Below are positions 22,741-34,034 of a DNA stretch of 64,000 nucleotides, piece by piece; position 1 is the stretch's first letter; each line of letters opens with the position of its first letter. Made by a program: the position numbers and the translations under genes. The notes beneath the pieces were generated by a model, which ran no database searches, had not been told where the DNA came from, and saw only the letters and a program-made list of their open reading frames with translations. Where the stretch lies: NCBI RefSeq assembly GCF_037392515.1, contig NC_090288.1, positions 1,550,001 to 1,614,000 of the forward strand. Reading direction: 5' to 3'. This DNA is from Haliotis asinina. Its lineage: Eukaryota > Mollusca > Gastropoda > Lepetellida > Haliotidae.

Positions 22741-23918
22741 TGTTAAAGGGTATTACGAAGGTGTTACAGGATATTACAATAGTGTTACATGGACACTGGA
22801 AGGGTGTGACTGGGTCATAACAAAGGTATTGCAGGGCCAATACAATTCAAATTGTTTTATCACAATTCCAGTGTCTGTCCAGCATGTGTACATTTCATAG
22901 AAACTTTATTATTTACACACTGTCACCTTATGACTGTGATATTGCTGAGTGTGTCGGAAACTAAACTCACTCACCCAGTTGTAGCTACATTCAATTCATT
23001 AGTAGTGCTTTTTGTAAGTAGCATATGAATATGAATATATGAATTGAGGATGCTGGTTTGTGGGTTATTATAAAATCTGTCCTAAACATCTGACTGAATG
23101 TTGTTAGCTGGCCCACTCCTGGCCATATACTAGAATGAAGCAGACAGAAATTAGTTATTTGATTGAGATGTCTTTTGCTGAATTGTGATCTAACTTGGAA
23201 AAATGAAATTGTCTGTCAGTTCACCATAACTGGTGCATATTTAGTGTTTTTTGTTTACTCTCAAGTTAGTATCTTTCAGTTTCAACAAGTTATTGTGGAT
23301 AAAGCCAGTAACAGGTGACAGAGTGGTCTGTTTACTTGGAGATTAATTGAAAGATCATTCGTCTGTCAGCATACAAATTAATTTTATGTGCTAGATAATG
23401 TCTGCATGAAATTTGACTGAAGGAGAATAGAGAATGCTGTCAGGAAGAACATCACTATGAAACGAGTGATAAATTGAAACTTTGAAAAGTATTTGGGTGC
23501 TAATTGTGTGTAGTTTTATGTTGCAGTTCTTGAGGCCAGACAGACTGGCTGGTGATAAAAGAAGTGTTATATTGTGTTGGATTTGCACCGGTAACTGCTG
23601 GCACGGTGCAGACAGGTGCACAATGTGAATGATGAACACCGCACAGGATGATGTGTTTGCACAGACGAAGAACAGCTTGTTGAATAATCACTTTGCATGG
23701 TGTCTCGATAGATTTAGCTACTTCTGCTGGTTTATGATGACGTATACAGGTTAGTCTGCCAGTTCTGAGAACTTCGTGAATGATGAAATTTGAAATTATC
23801 AGAGGACATATTTTATCGTCGATATTGGACATGTTGATGTTTAGGTAATAATTTGTGATTTTATTTGTATTGGGAAGTCTAAACCTGTGTGCCACAGAGT
23901 GTTACTGGTGTGTTTCAC
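22741..23918. other. Unique sequence with a SINE tail fragment
   Basis: About 22933-22979 matches the SINE 3' end ('gatattgctgagtgtgtc', then 'aaactaaactcactcacc'). No gene is recognised; overlapping minus-strand frames at 23391-23895 lack domain features. Confidence 0.45.
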
Positions 23919-24034
23919 CACTTAGGTAGTATACAGGTGAGTATCTCCACTTGAGGTAGTTTACAGGTGAGTTTCACCACTTCAGATAGTTTACAGGTGA
24001 GTGTCTCCACTTCAGGAGGTTTACAGGTGAGCAT
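23919..24034. repeat. Short tandem repeat, about 30-bp unit, 4 copies
   Basis: Units follow 'gtagtttacaggtgagt' plus 'ttcaccacttca'. Each carries an 'acaggtgagt' motif that resembles a splice donor, but nothing suggests splicing. Confidence 0.8.
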
Positions 24035-24096
24035 GGTAGGGACTTTGTTAGGACTGACCGGTCTCAGTTCAGGACAAAATGGGTTATTCCTGCTTT

Positions 24097-24225
24097 TAAA
24101 TTTTTTCAGGAGTATCACAAGAGGAGTCCCTAGAAATGGTCTTCACACATAGTATTTGTATGAGACTTGAACACAGAATGAGCAAATGCTTTGCCCACTA
24201 AACTACTACACAGAAAGGTTTTGAC
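24097..24225 (-). mobile_element. Degenerate tRNA-headed SINE copy
   Basis: It reads 'tagaaatggtcttcacaca', then 'gagcaaatgctttgcccact', in the same order as the reverse complement of the copy at 16283-16405. Confidence 0.55.
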
Positions 24226-25195
24226 TCTAGTATTTGATCATCCACCTTAACGTGCAGTTGCTGACTTTCCTAAGTGGATTTAAACTAAAACTGATATGTA
24301 TACATTGTTCCACGAGATTTAATGGAAAGAAAGAGAAGAAAATTTAAATAATGAGCCCAACATTATTTTGAAGTTAAATGAGAACTACAAGCTTATTTGT
24401 GAAGCCTGATTGCGGAAGTTATCACTATAACTGAACAGACTGTATCATATCACCCTGATGTTGCTGACATTAGCGTGTACAGCTTACCCAAAATAGACAC
24501 TGGCGTGTTGAACTACTGTTTAAACAGTTTCTTTTCGTTCATCTGAATCGTCTTCTTAAAGAGAATAATACTTTTCGTTTTCATAACTCTGTAACACTTG
24601 ATTAAAAACAGAGCAAGTTCGAGTTGATAGTATTCCTGCTGACTCGGAGTAGATCATGAATCTCACTTCCTCCATATCTAGTAACATATCAGGAGCAAGA
24701 TTAGAATAAACTCCCTATTATCCCTGATCTGATCCGATCTGATCCGCTCAAGCTGAAGTGGGAGATAGCTCACAGCATGCAGACAAGCCACATGAAATCT
24801 AAACACACAGTTGAAATTACATCTGCATTTGCCATTTCTTGAGGAATCCGCCTGTACAGCCACCAAGAAGGGTCTATATTTAGAGACAGTGGTTATAGTG
24901 AGGCTGACTCCAGCTGTAGAATTGTAGGCTATGGTAGAGAGACATCTACAGGGACACAGTTTACCAGACTGGTGTTTTGACACTCCAGCAGTGTGATGTG
25001 AACATGTGCAGTGTCTAACATGTGTTGTGACTTCTTCTTCCGGAATGGGTCCACAACAGCGCTGACAACAGCGCCGACCTCCATCTGACCAGGCTCACCT
25101 GTGAAGCTCTGATTGTCAGAGAAGGTGGAACAAGATTTACTGTTTTTTGAGCTTGTTAATCAAGGCGCCGATACTAGAAGGAGGATCAAAGCAGC
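24226..25195. other. Upstream region and presumed 5' UTR of the sarcospan-like gene
   Basis: No tandem repeat or RNA gene is seen. GC content rises toward 25195 and a short duplicated 'cagcgc(t/c)gac' motif lies at about 25058-25078. No TATA box or initiator could be assigned with confidence. The minus-strand frame 24678-24983 has no recognisable domain. Confidence 0.4.
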
Positions 25196-25603
25196 ATGGT
25201 GATTACTGGGCGGCCTCGGGCTCATTCCGCTTCCTCTATAAAGTTCAATTTAGTTTCTCCTCACAGTAAACTCGACCGTGGTACGGCACACAGCACACCG
25301 GAGCTCAGATCTATGCTGGTGGAACTGGAGACCACTGTCCCACAGAACCTTGTCCCTCCCAACTTCTCCAACTGTCACCGGCCTCGCCCGGCCAGGAGGA
25401 AGAAGAGGAGACAAAGGGACGTTGACACGGGGCGGTGCTGTTGCTGTGGATGTTGTCGCTGTTGTCGATGTTGTCGTATTCACATTTTGTTGGTCATTCT
25501 TCAGGTGTTGATTGGCTCTGGGATAACAGCCTTATCATTCTACCTGGAGTTTTATCTACCTGTAATCAGAGCTAGAGAGAGGCCGTATTGGGCAGGCATT
25601 CCG
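25196..25603 (+). CDS. SSPN: Sarcospan-like tetraspan membrane protein, first coding exon
   Basis: This is a partial gene: 136 codons, then a clean phase-0 donor (ATTCCG|GTAAGT at 25604). The ATG at 25196 has A at -3 and G at +4. Residues 1-64 are polar and probably disordered, 65-74 are very basic (RPARRKKRRQ), and 81-93 hold ten cysteines. Residues 95-122 form the first membrane helix (ILLVILQVLIGSGITALSF). They are followed by a charged stretch and 'RPYWAGIP'. The order Cys cluster, helix with a L-Q-x-x-x-G pattern, then R-x-x-P-(F/Y)-W-A-G-I matches the start of sarcospan, a CD20-like four-helix protein of the dystrophin-glycoprotein complex in the muscle plasma membrane. Later helices should lie on downstream exons, but I could not find them in this window, so the first intron may exceed 38 kb. 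Another CD20/MS4A-like family member is the main alternative. Confidence 0.62.
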
Positions 25604-26903
25604 GTAAGTCAAATTTCAATTACTGTTTAAATTTTGTCTTCTTCCTAATACAGGTATTCTGACTTTTTTTTATCATTGTCACAATTTTGTCTTGACATTA
25701 TTCCAGATGCTAAAAATGTGGTCTATAAATGCCGAAACCCTTGCTACCAAAGCCACATGTCAACACTCTTCTTATTCTTCTCATTTATGAAAAAGTTTCA
25801 TTCCTCAGTCAGACATCTTGTTTGTGTTTGGAACAGTGTTATGACGATAGCCACTGACTGGCATAGGTGACAATGAAATTCACTCAAAATATACTCACTA
25901 TGTAGAGCTTGCTATCTTTTTGAGATTTATTAGACTGGATTATTTCTTCATCACATCAACACATTAATTTATTCAAGCCCCCAAGAATGGTTACATTATA
26001 TTTCATGTGTAGTTAGATATTACCTGAAAACATATTTCCCTATGAAACACTGGAAAACTGGAATTATGATTTCAAAAAAATGTATATCATGAGAATAATT
26101 TAATGTTATGATGATATTGTACAGCAATTGTGAAGCAGTGCTGTAACTTCTCCATTACCATGTTGTCACAGGCAGGGTGGCATGAGTATTGTTTGTAGAC
26201 TGTTCAAGTTAGTGATAAAACAACAGTCTGCTTGCTTCTGAACAAATGGTATAGATTTGGATTCTGTGCATAAAGATGGTGCTCGCATGATGAGATTCAT
26301 AGGGCAGAGAGGAGACTGAGTTTGGTCAGGACATGCTTTTCCATGTGGGAGGAAATATGTGGCAATATCTGTGTAAACAAGGTACTACATGCTTTCATCT
26401 TCGTGGTGAGAAAGTCATGCATGCTTCCTGGCACGGTGCTGGTCAGGTCTGCATGTGCTTCATATGAAGGGGGTCTGTGCTGGTCAGGTCTACTTGTGAT
26501 GTATGTGCTAGGGCTGGGCTGGGTCCAAAGATTTACCTGGGCACCCCACTCTCCTTTTACCTTTACGTTAATTCCTGAGATCGGATTTGTAAGAAATGAC
26601 AAATACCTAGAATTTTGATTTTTTCAATATCTTAAGTATGTATTATATTCACAGCAGGTGACTGTAAATTGTGTCTAAATCTTCAGAGACAATACAACCT
26701 TTTCATCTTAAAAGAATAACATATTACATTGTTTAATCTGTCAGTCATATCATCATAACGGGTCCAGGTATTGAGATGTGTACTGGGGTCCAACTCATTA
26801 CCGACTCGTTGCAGCTCTCTGGGTGCCAGTCAGGTCTGCATATGCTTCATATAAAGAGGTCTTCTTTTGGTCTTCTGGTGAATATAATACAGGTCTAGTG
26901 CCA
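25604..26903. other. Presumed start of the first intron; one duplicated segment
   Basis: The stretch is mostly unique. The segment 25727-25862 is repeated at 28208-28365 (listed separately). No second exon of the sarcospan-like gene was recognised. The overlapping frames at 26297-26618 are unconvincing. Confidence 0.4.
25727..25862. repeat. Dispersed duplicate, copy 1 (partner 28208-28365)
   Basis: It shares 'atgaaaaagtttcattcctc', 'agtcagacatcttgttt' and 'ggaacagtgt' with copy 2, in order and at high identity. Copy 2 has an extra segment of about 30 bp near 28244. The encoded peptide is similar in both, but neither has exon features. Confidence 0.75.
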
Positions 26904-27386
26904 GTCAGGTCTGCATACAGGTGTTGTGGTGGTCAGGTCTACCTGTGTATGTATACAGGTGTTGTGGTCGGGTCTACCTGTGTATATAAAGGTGTTGTGG
27001 TCAGGTCTACCTGTGTATATACAGTTGTTGTGGTCAGATCTACCTGTGTATATATACAGATGTTGTGGTGGTCAGGTCTACCTGTGTATGTATACAGATG
27101 TTGTGGTGGTCGGGTCTACCTGTGTATGTATACAGATGTGGTGGTCAGGTCTACCTGTGTATGTATACAGGTGTTGTTGTCGGGTCTACCTGTGTATGTA
27201 TACAGGTGTTGTTGTCGGGTCTACCTGTGTATGTAAAGGTGTTGTGGTCAGGTCTACCTGTGTATATACAGTTGTTGTGGTCAGGTCAACCTGTGTATAT
27301 ATACAGATGTTGTGGTCAGGTCTACCTGTGTATGTATATAGATGTTGTGGTGGTCAGGTCTACCTGTGTATGTATACAGGTGTTTA
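26904..27386. repeat. Minisatellite, about 29-38-bp unit, with an internal inverted repeat
   Basis: Units vary around 'tacctgtgtatgtatacagg' plus 'tgttgtggtcaggtc'. Most contain ACCTGT ... ACAGGT in inverted order, able to form a small hairpin. All three plus frames are stop-free for long stretches; these are not genes. Confidence 0.9.
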
Positions 27387-27397
27387 GGTACATACAG

Positions 27398-28183
27398 GTT
27401 AATATGACTATATATTACTCCTGCTACCAGAGCCAGCCAGGTGAATATGACAGTATATCACCTATGCTACCAGAGCCAGCCAGGTTAATATGACTATATA
27501 TTACCCCTGCTACCAGAGCCAGCCAGGTGAATATGACAGTATATCACCTATGCTACCAGAGCCAGCCAGGTGAATATGACTGTACATTACCCCTGCTACT
27601 AGAGCCAGCCACTGGTGAATATGACTGTGTATCACGTATGCTACCAGAGCCAGCCAGGTGAATATGACTGTATATTACCCCTGCTACTAGAGCCAGCCAG
27701 GTGAATATGACTGTACATTACCCCTGCTACTAGAGCCAGCCAGGTTAATATGACTGTATATTACCCCTGCTACTAGAGCCAGCCAGGTGAATATGACTGT
27801 ACATTACCCCTGCTACTAGAGCCAGCCAGGTTAATATGACTATATATTACCCCTGCTACTAGAGCCAGCCAGGTGAATATGACTGTACATTACCCCTGCT
27901 ACTAGAGCCAGCCAGGTGAATATGACTATATATTACCCCTGCTACTAGAGCCAGCCAGGTGAATATGACTGTACATCACCTATGCTACTAGAGCCAGACA
28001 GGTGAATATGACTGTACATTACCCCTGCTACTAGAGCCAGCCAGGTGAATATGACTATATATTACCCCTGCTACCAGAGCCAGCCAGGTGAAAATGATTG
28101 TGTATCACGTATGCTACCAGAGCCAGTGAGGTGAATATGACTGTGTATCACCCATGCTACCAGAGCCAGTGAGGTTATGACTG
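27398..28183. repeat. 43-bp minisatellite, about 18 copies
   Basis: The unit is 'ccaggtgaatatgactgtac' plus 'attacccctgctactagagc' plus 'cag'. Variants alternate ccc/ctat before 'gctac' and a/g in 'ta(c/t)(c/t)agagccag'. It directly follows the 35-bp array. Confidence 0.93.
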
Positions 28184-28207
28184 TATATTACACATGATCC
28201 CAGGTCT

Positions 28208-28365
28208 CTTATGCCAAAATCCTTGCTACCATAGCCATATGTCAACACTCTGTAAACCATCACTATAGCACTCAGCCATATTCTTCTTATTTATGAAAAA
28301 GTTTCATTCCTCAGTCAGACATCTTGTTTGTATTTGGAACAGTGTCATGAAGATGACCTCTGACC
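28208..28365. repeat. Dispersed duplicate, copy 2 (partner 25727-25862)
   Basis: This copy immediately follows the 43-bp array. Its 'cttgctaccatagcca' core resembles the array's 'cctgctaccagagcca', so the array may have grown out of this segment. Confidence 0.7.
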
Positions 28366-28984
28366 GGCATGGAGAAAGGTCACAGGCTATTGTATTGAGA
28401 CCAAATTTACACATGTGTCCATTATTTCCACAAAGTATGGTGAGAATTGTTCTCTCTCAAAGCTCTTATATATTTCGCAAGGAATTGTTGACATTTGCTG
28501 TTTAAAAACTATAACATTTTCCTTGAAGGTTTTCATTAAACAGCTATGTGAGACCGCAGGGGTTCCCGTGCATATTGTCAGTGGCCTTTCAGTAAGCACA
28601 TGTGGAAACAGTTCAGGGAAGTCGGAGTAGAGATTTCTATGGAAACTAGGAATAAATGTTGCAAAAATATTTCTGTCATATTTCCACAACACTCTTTGCA
28701 TATATTATTGTGATATTTGTCAAGTAGATTGTTCTGTCAGTGACTTGGAGGAGTCAAAAAACAACCCCCTGATTGTGCTTCAAAGCCGTTATTTGAATGC
28801 TTGAAAGTTATCGTGGTATTGCTGATATGATGCGAACAGCAATTCTGTGTGTTAAAAGATCCAAGGTTTCAACAGAAGAGACTATAGACTGATATGGTTT
28901 GCCATCACCTGACCTGTATAAGGCAGACAAACAGATTTTGTAGTCTGTGATTTGAATAGGAAGGATGGGTTTAACCACCAACAC
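28366..28984. other. Unique spacer
   Basis: No exon, RNA gene or tandem repeat was recognised. Opposing open frames at 28387-28701 lack domain features. Confidence 0.4.
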
Positions 28985-30203
28985 ACACCTTGGATTAACA
29001 CCCTCTGATTGGCCACTGCAACATCTTAGACCTTCCTGTTGTATATCATGATTAACACCTACTAAAAGCCCAGGACAATACCTTAGACCTTCCTGGGGTA
29101 TATCAGAATTAACACCCACTAAAAGCCCATGACAATATCTTAGACCTTCCTGCAGTATATCAGAATTAACACCCACTAAAAGCCCAAGACAACACCTTAG
29201 ACCTTCCCAGCGTATATCACAACACCCACCAAATACCTATCACAATATCTCAGACCTACCTGCAATATATCAGAATTAACACCCATTGAAAGCCCATGAC
29301 AATATCTTAGACCTTCCTGCAGTATATCAGAATTAACACCCACTAAAAGCCCAAGACAACACCTTAGACCTTCCCAGCGTATATCGCAACACCCACCGAA
29401 TACCTATTACAATATCTAAGACCATCCTGCAATATATCTGAATTAACACCCATTGAAAGCCCATGGCACCACCTTAGACTTCTTGGAGTATATCAGAATT
29501 AACACCCACAGAAAGCCCATGACAATATCTTAGACCTTCCTGCAGTATATCAGAATTAATACCCACTAAAGGCCCATGACAATACCTTAGACCTTGCTGG
29601 AGTATATCAGAATTTACACCTACTAAAAGCCCAAGACAATGCCTTAGACCTTGCTGGGGTATATCACAACACCCACAGAATGCCTATTTCAATATCTTAG
29701 ACCTTCCTGCAATATATCAGAATTAACACCCATTGAAAGCCCAGGACAATACCTTAGACCTTCCTGGAGTATATGAGAATTACCATCCACAGAAAACCCA
29801 TGACAATACCTTAGACTTTCTGCAGTATATCAGAATTAACACCCATATGAAGCCCATGACAATACCTTAGACCTTGCTGGAGTATATCAGAATTAACACC
29901 CTTTGAAAGCCCATGACAATACCTTAGACTTCCTGGAGTATATCAGAATTAACACCTGCTAAAGGCCCATGACAATACCTTAGACCTTGCTGGAGTATAT
30001 CAGAATTAACACCCACAGAAAGCCCATGACAGTACCTTAGACTTTCTGGAGTATATCAGAATTAACACCCACAGAAAGCCCATGACAATACCTTAGACCT
30101 TGCTGGAGTATATCAGAATTAACACCCACAGAAAGCCCATCACATTACCTTAGACCTTCCTGGAGTATATCAGAATTAACACCCATGCCAATACCTTAGA
30201 CTT
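28985..30203. repeat. 57-bp minisatellite, left part, about 21 copies
   Basis: The unit is 'gaccttcctggagtatatca' plus 'gaattaacacccacagaaag' plus 'cccatgacaataccttа' in outline, 57 bp, with many point variants. The array continues after the SINE at 30204-30446. Minus-strand frames such as 28808-29176 are repeat artefacts. Confidence 0.9.
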
Positions 30204-30446
30204 AGGTCTACTTAGGGTGGAATAGGTCTTCAGCAACCCATGCTTGCCATAAAAGGCGACTCAGCTTGTTGTAAGAGGCGACTAGCGGGATTGGTTGACA
30301 CATGTCATCGGTTCCCAATTGTGCAGATCGATGCTCATGTTGTTGATCACTGGATTGTCTGGTCCAGACTCCATTATTTACAGACCGCCGCCATATAGCT
30401 CGAATATTGCTGAGTGCGGCATAACACTAAACTCACTCACTCACTC
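30204..30446 (+). mobile_element. SINE inserted in the 57-bp array, with an 11-bp target duplication
   Basis: This is the best-preserved copy of its family in the window: 'cagcaacccatgcttgcc', 'gttgacacatgtcatcggtt', 'gatgctcatgttgttgatca', 'cagaccgccgccatatagct', 'aatattgctgagtgcggc', then a ctcactcactcac tail. The sequence 'accttagactt' is present at both edges (30193-30203 and 30447-30457). The array resumes in phase after it, the signature of insertion into one repeat unit. There is no coding capacity; such elements rely on LINE enzymes. Confidence 0.88.
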
Positions 30447-30850
30447 ACCTTAGACTTCCTGCAGTATATCAGAATTAACACCCACAGAAAGCCCATCACA
30501 ATATCTTAGACCTTCCTGGACTATATCAGAATTAACATCCACAGAAAGACCATGACAATACATTAGACCTTCCTGGAGTATATCACAATTAACACCCATT
30601 GAAAACCCATCAAAATATCTTAGACCTTCCTGGAGTATATCAGAATTAACATCCACAGAAAGCCCATCACAATACCTTAGACCTTGCTGGAGTATATCAC
30701 AATTAACACCCATTGAAAACCCATCACAATACCTTAGACAAATTTGAAATCGAAAGAAATCCCATCACAATACCTTAGACTTCTTGGAGTACATGTATAT
30801 CAGAAATGCCATAGACCTGTGCAAAGTATAACAGAATTAACACCTTCTGA
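30447..30850. repeat. 57-bp minisatellite, right part
   Basis: This is the continuation of 28985-30203 after the SINE. About six recognisable units become degenerate beyond 30740. Confidence 0.85.
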
Positions 30851-31409
30851 TAGGTCATCACAACATTTCTAACTCAGAAGGGCTTCCACTACACCCATCA
30901 GTTATGGAGGGCTGCTATCTCTGGTATATATCTTCTGTGTGAGATAGTGAAGGAGAGTTTGTATCCCCCCAGGATCTGATAGTGTGTGACTATTGAAGCT
31001 TGAATGGCTTGGTTAAATAAACACTGGGGGCAGGAAAACAACCAATCTGTCCCCCAGATTCTCTCTCCCAGGTAATCCTCCTCTGTATAACATAGCAGAA
31101 TGTGGTGGTACGGTGGAGAGCGTAGGTGCTGGGGTTGGGTCCCATAACATACAAATGTTCCACAGTCTTAATTTAGGACTGAGCATGATCATATAGGCAG
31201 GTACATGGTAGTTACATGTGAAGTAAAATTTCATAAGGTAAGGTAGATACGATATTTATTGTATAGCATTCCATGAAGAAACAGTGGCAGTATTGTATAA
31301 ACTACAACCATAAACATGGTAGGTACACAAGTATAGAAATACTCACATACTTTCCACATGTAGCTATTCCATTTTGCAACCATGTAGTACAGTGACAAGG
31401 AAACAGTAT
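30851..31409. other. Unique spacer
   Basis: No gene or repeat was recognised between the 57-bp and the purine-rich arrays. Confidence 0.4.
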
Positions 31410-33680
31410 GACTATGAAGAGTTACAAGGTATGAGGAGTGCAAGGAAACAGTATGAGGAGTACAAGGTATGAGGAGTAAGAGGAAACAGTATGAGGAGTA
31501 CAAGGAAACAGTATGAGTGCAAGGAAACAGTATGAGGAGTACAAGGTATGAGGAGTAAGAGGAAACAGTATGAGGAGTACAAGGTATGAGGAGTACAAGG
31601 AAACAGTTTGAGGAGTACAAGGTATGAGGAGTACAAGGTGTGAGGCGTAAGAGGAAACAGTGTGAGGAGTACAAGGAAACAGTACGAGGAGTGCAAGGTA
31701 TGAGGAGTAAGAGAAAACAGTATGAGGAGTACAAGGAAATAGAATGAGGAGTACAAGGTATGAGGAGTAAGAGGAAACAGTATGAGGAGTACAAGAAAAC
31801 AGTATGAGGAGTAAGAGGAAACAGTATGAGGAGTACAAGGTATGAGGAGTAAGAGGAAACAGTATGAGGAGTACAAGAAAACAGTATGAGGAGTACAAGG
31901 AAACAGTATGAAGAGTACAAGGTATGAGGAGTACAAGGAAACAGTATGAAGAGTACAAGGTATGAGGAGTGCAAGGAAACAGTATGAGGAGTACAAGGAA
32001 ACAGTATGAGGAGTATGGGGAAACAGTATGAGGAGTACAAGGAAACAGTATGAGGAGTATGGGGAAACAGTATGAGGAGTACAAGGTATGAGGAGTGCAA
32101 GGAAACAGTATGAAGCGTACAAGGTATGAGGAGTACAAGGCAACAGTATGAAGAGTACAAGGTATGAGGAGTACAAGGAAACAATATGAGGAGTACAAGG
32201 AAACAGTATGAAGAGTACAAGATATGAGGAGTACAAGGAAACAGTATGAAGAGTACAAGGTATGAAGAATACAAGGAAACAGTATGAAGCGTACAAGGTA
32301 TGAGGAGTACAAGGAAACAGTATGAGGAGTACAAGGAAACAGTATGAAGAGTACAAGGTATGTGGAGTACAAGGAAACAGTATGAAGAGTACAAGGTTCG
32401 GAGTACAAGGAAACAGTATGAGGAGTACAAGGAAACAGTATGAGGAATATGAGGAAACAGTATGGAGAGTACAAGGAAACAGTATGAAGAGTACAAGGTA
32501 TGAGGAGTACAAGGAAACAGTATGAAAAGTACAAGGTATGAGGAGTGCAAGGAAACAGTATAAGGTATGAGGAGTACAAGGAAATAGTATGACGAGTACA
32601 ATGTATGAGGAGTACCAGGAAACAGTATGAAGAGTACAAGGTATGAGGAGTGCAAGGGAACAGTATGAGGAGTACAAGGAAACAGTATGAGGAGTATGGG
32701 GAAACAGTGTGAGGAATATGAGGAAACAGTATGGGGAGTGCAAGGTATGAGGAGTACAAGGAAACCGTATGAGGAGTACAAGGTATGTGGAGTACAAGGA
32801 AACAGTATGAAGAGTACAAGGTATTCGGAGTACAAGGAAACAGTATGAGGAGTACAAGGAAACAGTATGAAGAGTACAAGGTATGTGGAGTACAAGGAAA
32901 CAGTATGAAGAGTACAAGGTATTCGGAGTACAAGGAAACAGTATGAGGAGTACAAGGAAACAGTATGAGGAATATGAGGAAACAGTATGGAGAGTACAAG
33001 GAAACAGTATGAAGAGTACAAGGTATGAGGAGTACAAGGAAACAGTATGAAAAGTACAAGGTATGAGGAGTGCAAGGAAACAGTATGAGGAGTACAAGGA
33101 AACAGTATGAAGAGTACAAGGTATGTGGAGTACAAGGAAACAGTATGAAGAGTACAAGGTATTCGGAGTACAAGGAAACAGTATGAGGAGTACAAGGAAA
33201 CAGTATGAGGAATATGAGGAAACAGTATGGAGAGTACAAGGAAACAGTATGAAGAGTACAAGGTATGAGGAGTACAAGGAAACAGTATGAAAAGTACAAG
33301 GTATGAGGAGTGCAAGGAAACAGTATAAGGTATGAGGAGTACAAGGAAATAGTATGACGAGTACAATGTATGAGGAGTACCAGGAAACAGTATGAAGAGT
33401 ACAAGGTATGAGGAGTGCAAGGAAACAGTATGAGGAGTACAAGGAAACAGTATGAGGAGTATGGGGAAGCAGTGTGAGGAATATGAGGAAACAGTATGGG
33501 GAGTGCAAGGTATGAGGAGTACAAGGAAACCGTATGAGAAGTACAAGGAAACGGGAGTACAATGAAACAGTATGAGGAGTATGAGGAAACAGTATGAGGA
33601 GTGCAAGGTATGAGGAGTACAAGGTGTGAGGAGTATGAGGAAACAGTATGAGGAGTACAAGGAAACAGTACGAGGAGTGA
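31410..33680. repeat. Purine-rich minisatellite of mixed 22-bp and 16-bp units
   Basis: Long units ('tatgaggagtacaaggaaac' plus 'ag') and short units ('tatgaggagtacaagg') are interspersed. The plus strand is strongly A/G-rich and almost free of TTA, CTA and TCA, so all three minus frames stay open (up to 822 codons of SYCFLVLLIPCTPHT-like peptide). A 240-bp segment is duplicated without change: about 32866-33083 equals about 33106-33323. A longer related block recurs at 32440-32780 and 33208-33538. Confidence 0.94.
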
Positions 33681-33821
33681 GGAGAATTTGGTTATACATG
33701 GAATCTGTTCAACACTGTAGATCGGATGTAGATCTTAGATGTTGTCTCGACGTCTGTTGTAAATGTTGTTAAGAAATGTTCCTTATTACAGAATGAAGCA
33801 ATTCTTGATCATGGATCCAGG
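33681..33821. other. Spacer between array and SINE
   Basis: Short unique sequence with no feature seen. Confidence 0.4.
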
Positions 33822-34034
33822 TTAGAACTGGTCTTCAGTAACCCATGTTTGTCATAAGAGGCGACTGACAAGATCATGTAGTCAGACTCGCAGACTTGGT
33901 TGGCATGTCATTGGTTCCTAGTTTTCGAAGATCAATGCCCATGCTGTTGATCACTTGATTATTTACAGACCGCCGCCATGTGTAATATTGCTGAGCATGG
34001 TGTATAACTGAATTGACTCATTCACAATTCAGTA
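33822..34034 (+). mobile_element. Diverged SINE copy (ctcactcac-tailed family)
   Basis: It is in the same order as 30204-30446: 'ggtcttcagtaacccatg', 'ataagaggcgact', 'cagactcgcagacttggttg', 'catgctgttgatcactt', 'cagaccgccgccatg', 'aatattgctgagcatgg'. It retains the 'cagactcgcagacttgg' segment that is missing from the copy at 30204. Confidence 0.8.

Noticed and set aside
21447..22820. 457-codon plus-strand frame and its overlapping frames
   Set aside because: It is a 21-bp repeat translated in several frames simultaneously, with no non-repeat protein segment.
28293..28505. Conserved peptide shared with 25676-25870
   Set aside because: The similarity comes from a dispersed DNA duplication. 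The shared frame is short, has no start or splice logic and is broken in one copy by an extra segment of about 30 bp.
31231..33699. 822-, 736- and 700-codon minus-strand open frames
   Set aside because: All three minus frames are open at once because the array lacks TTA, CTA and TCA on the plus strand. This is compositional, not coding.
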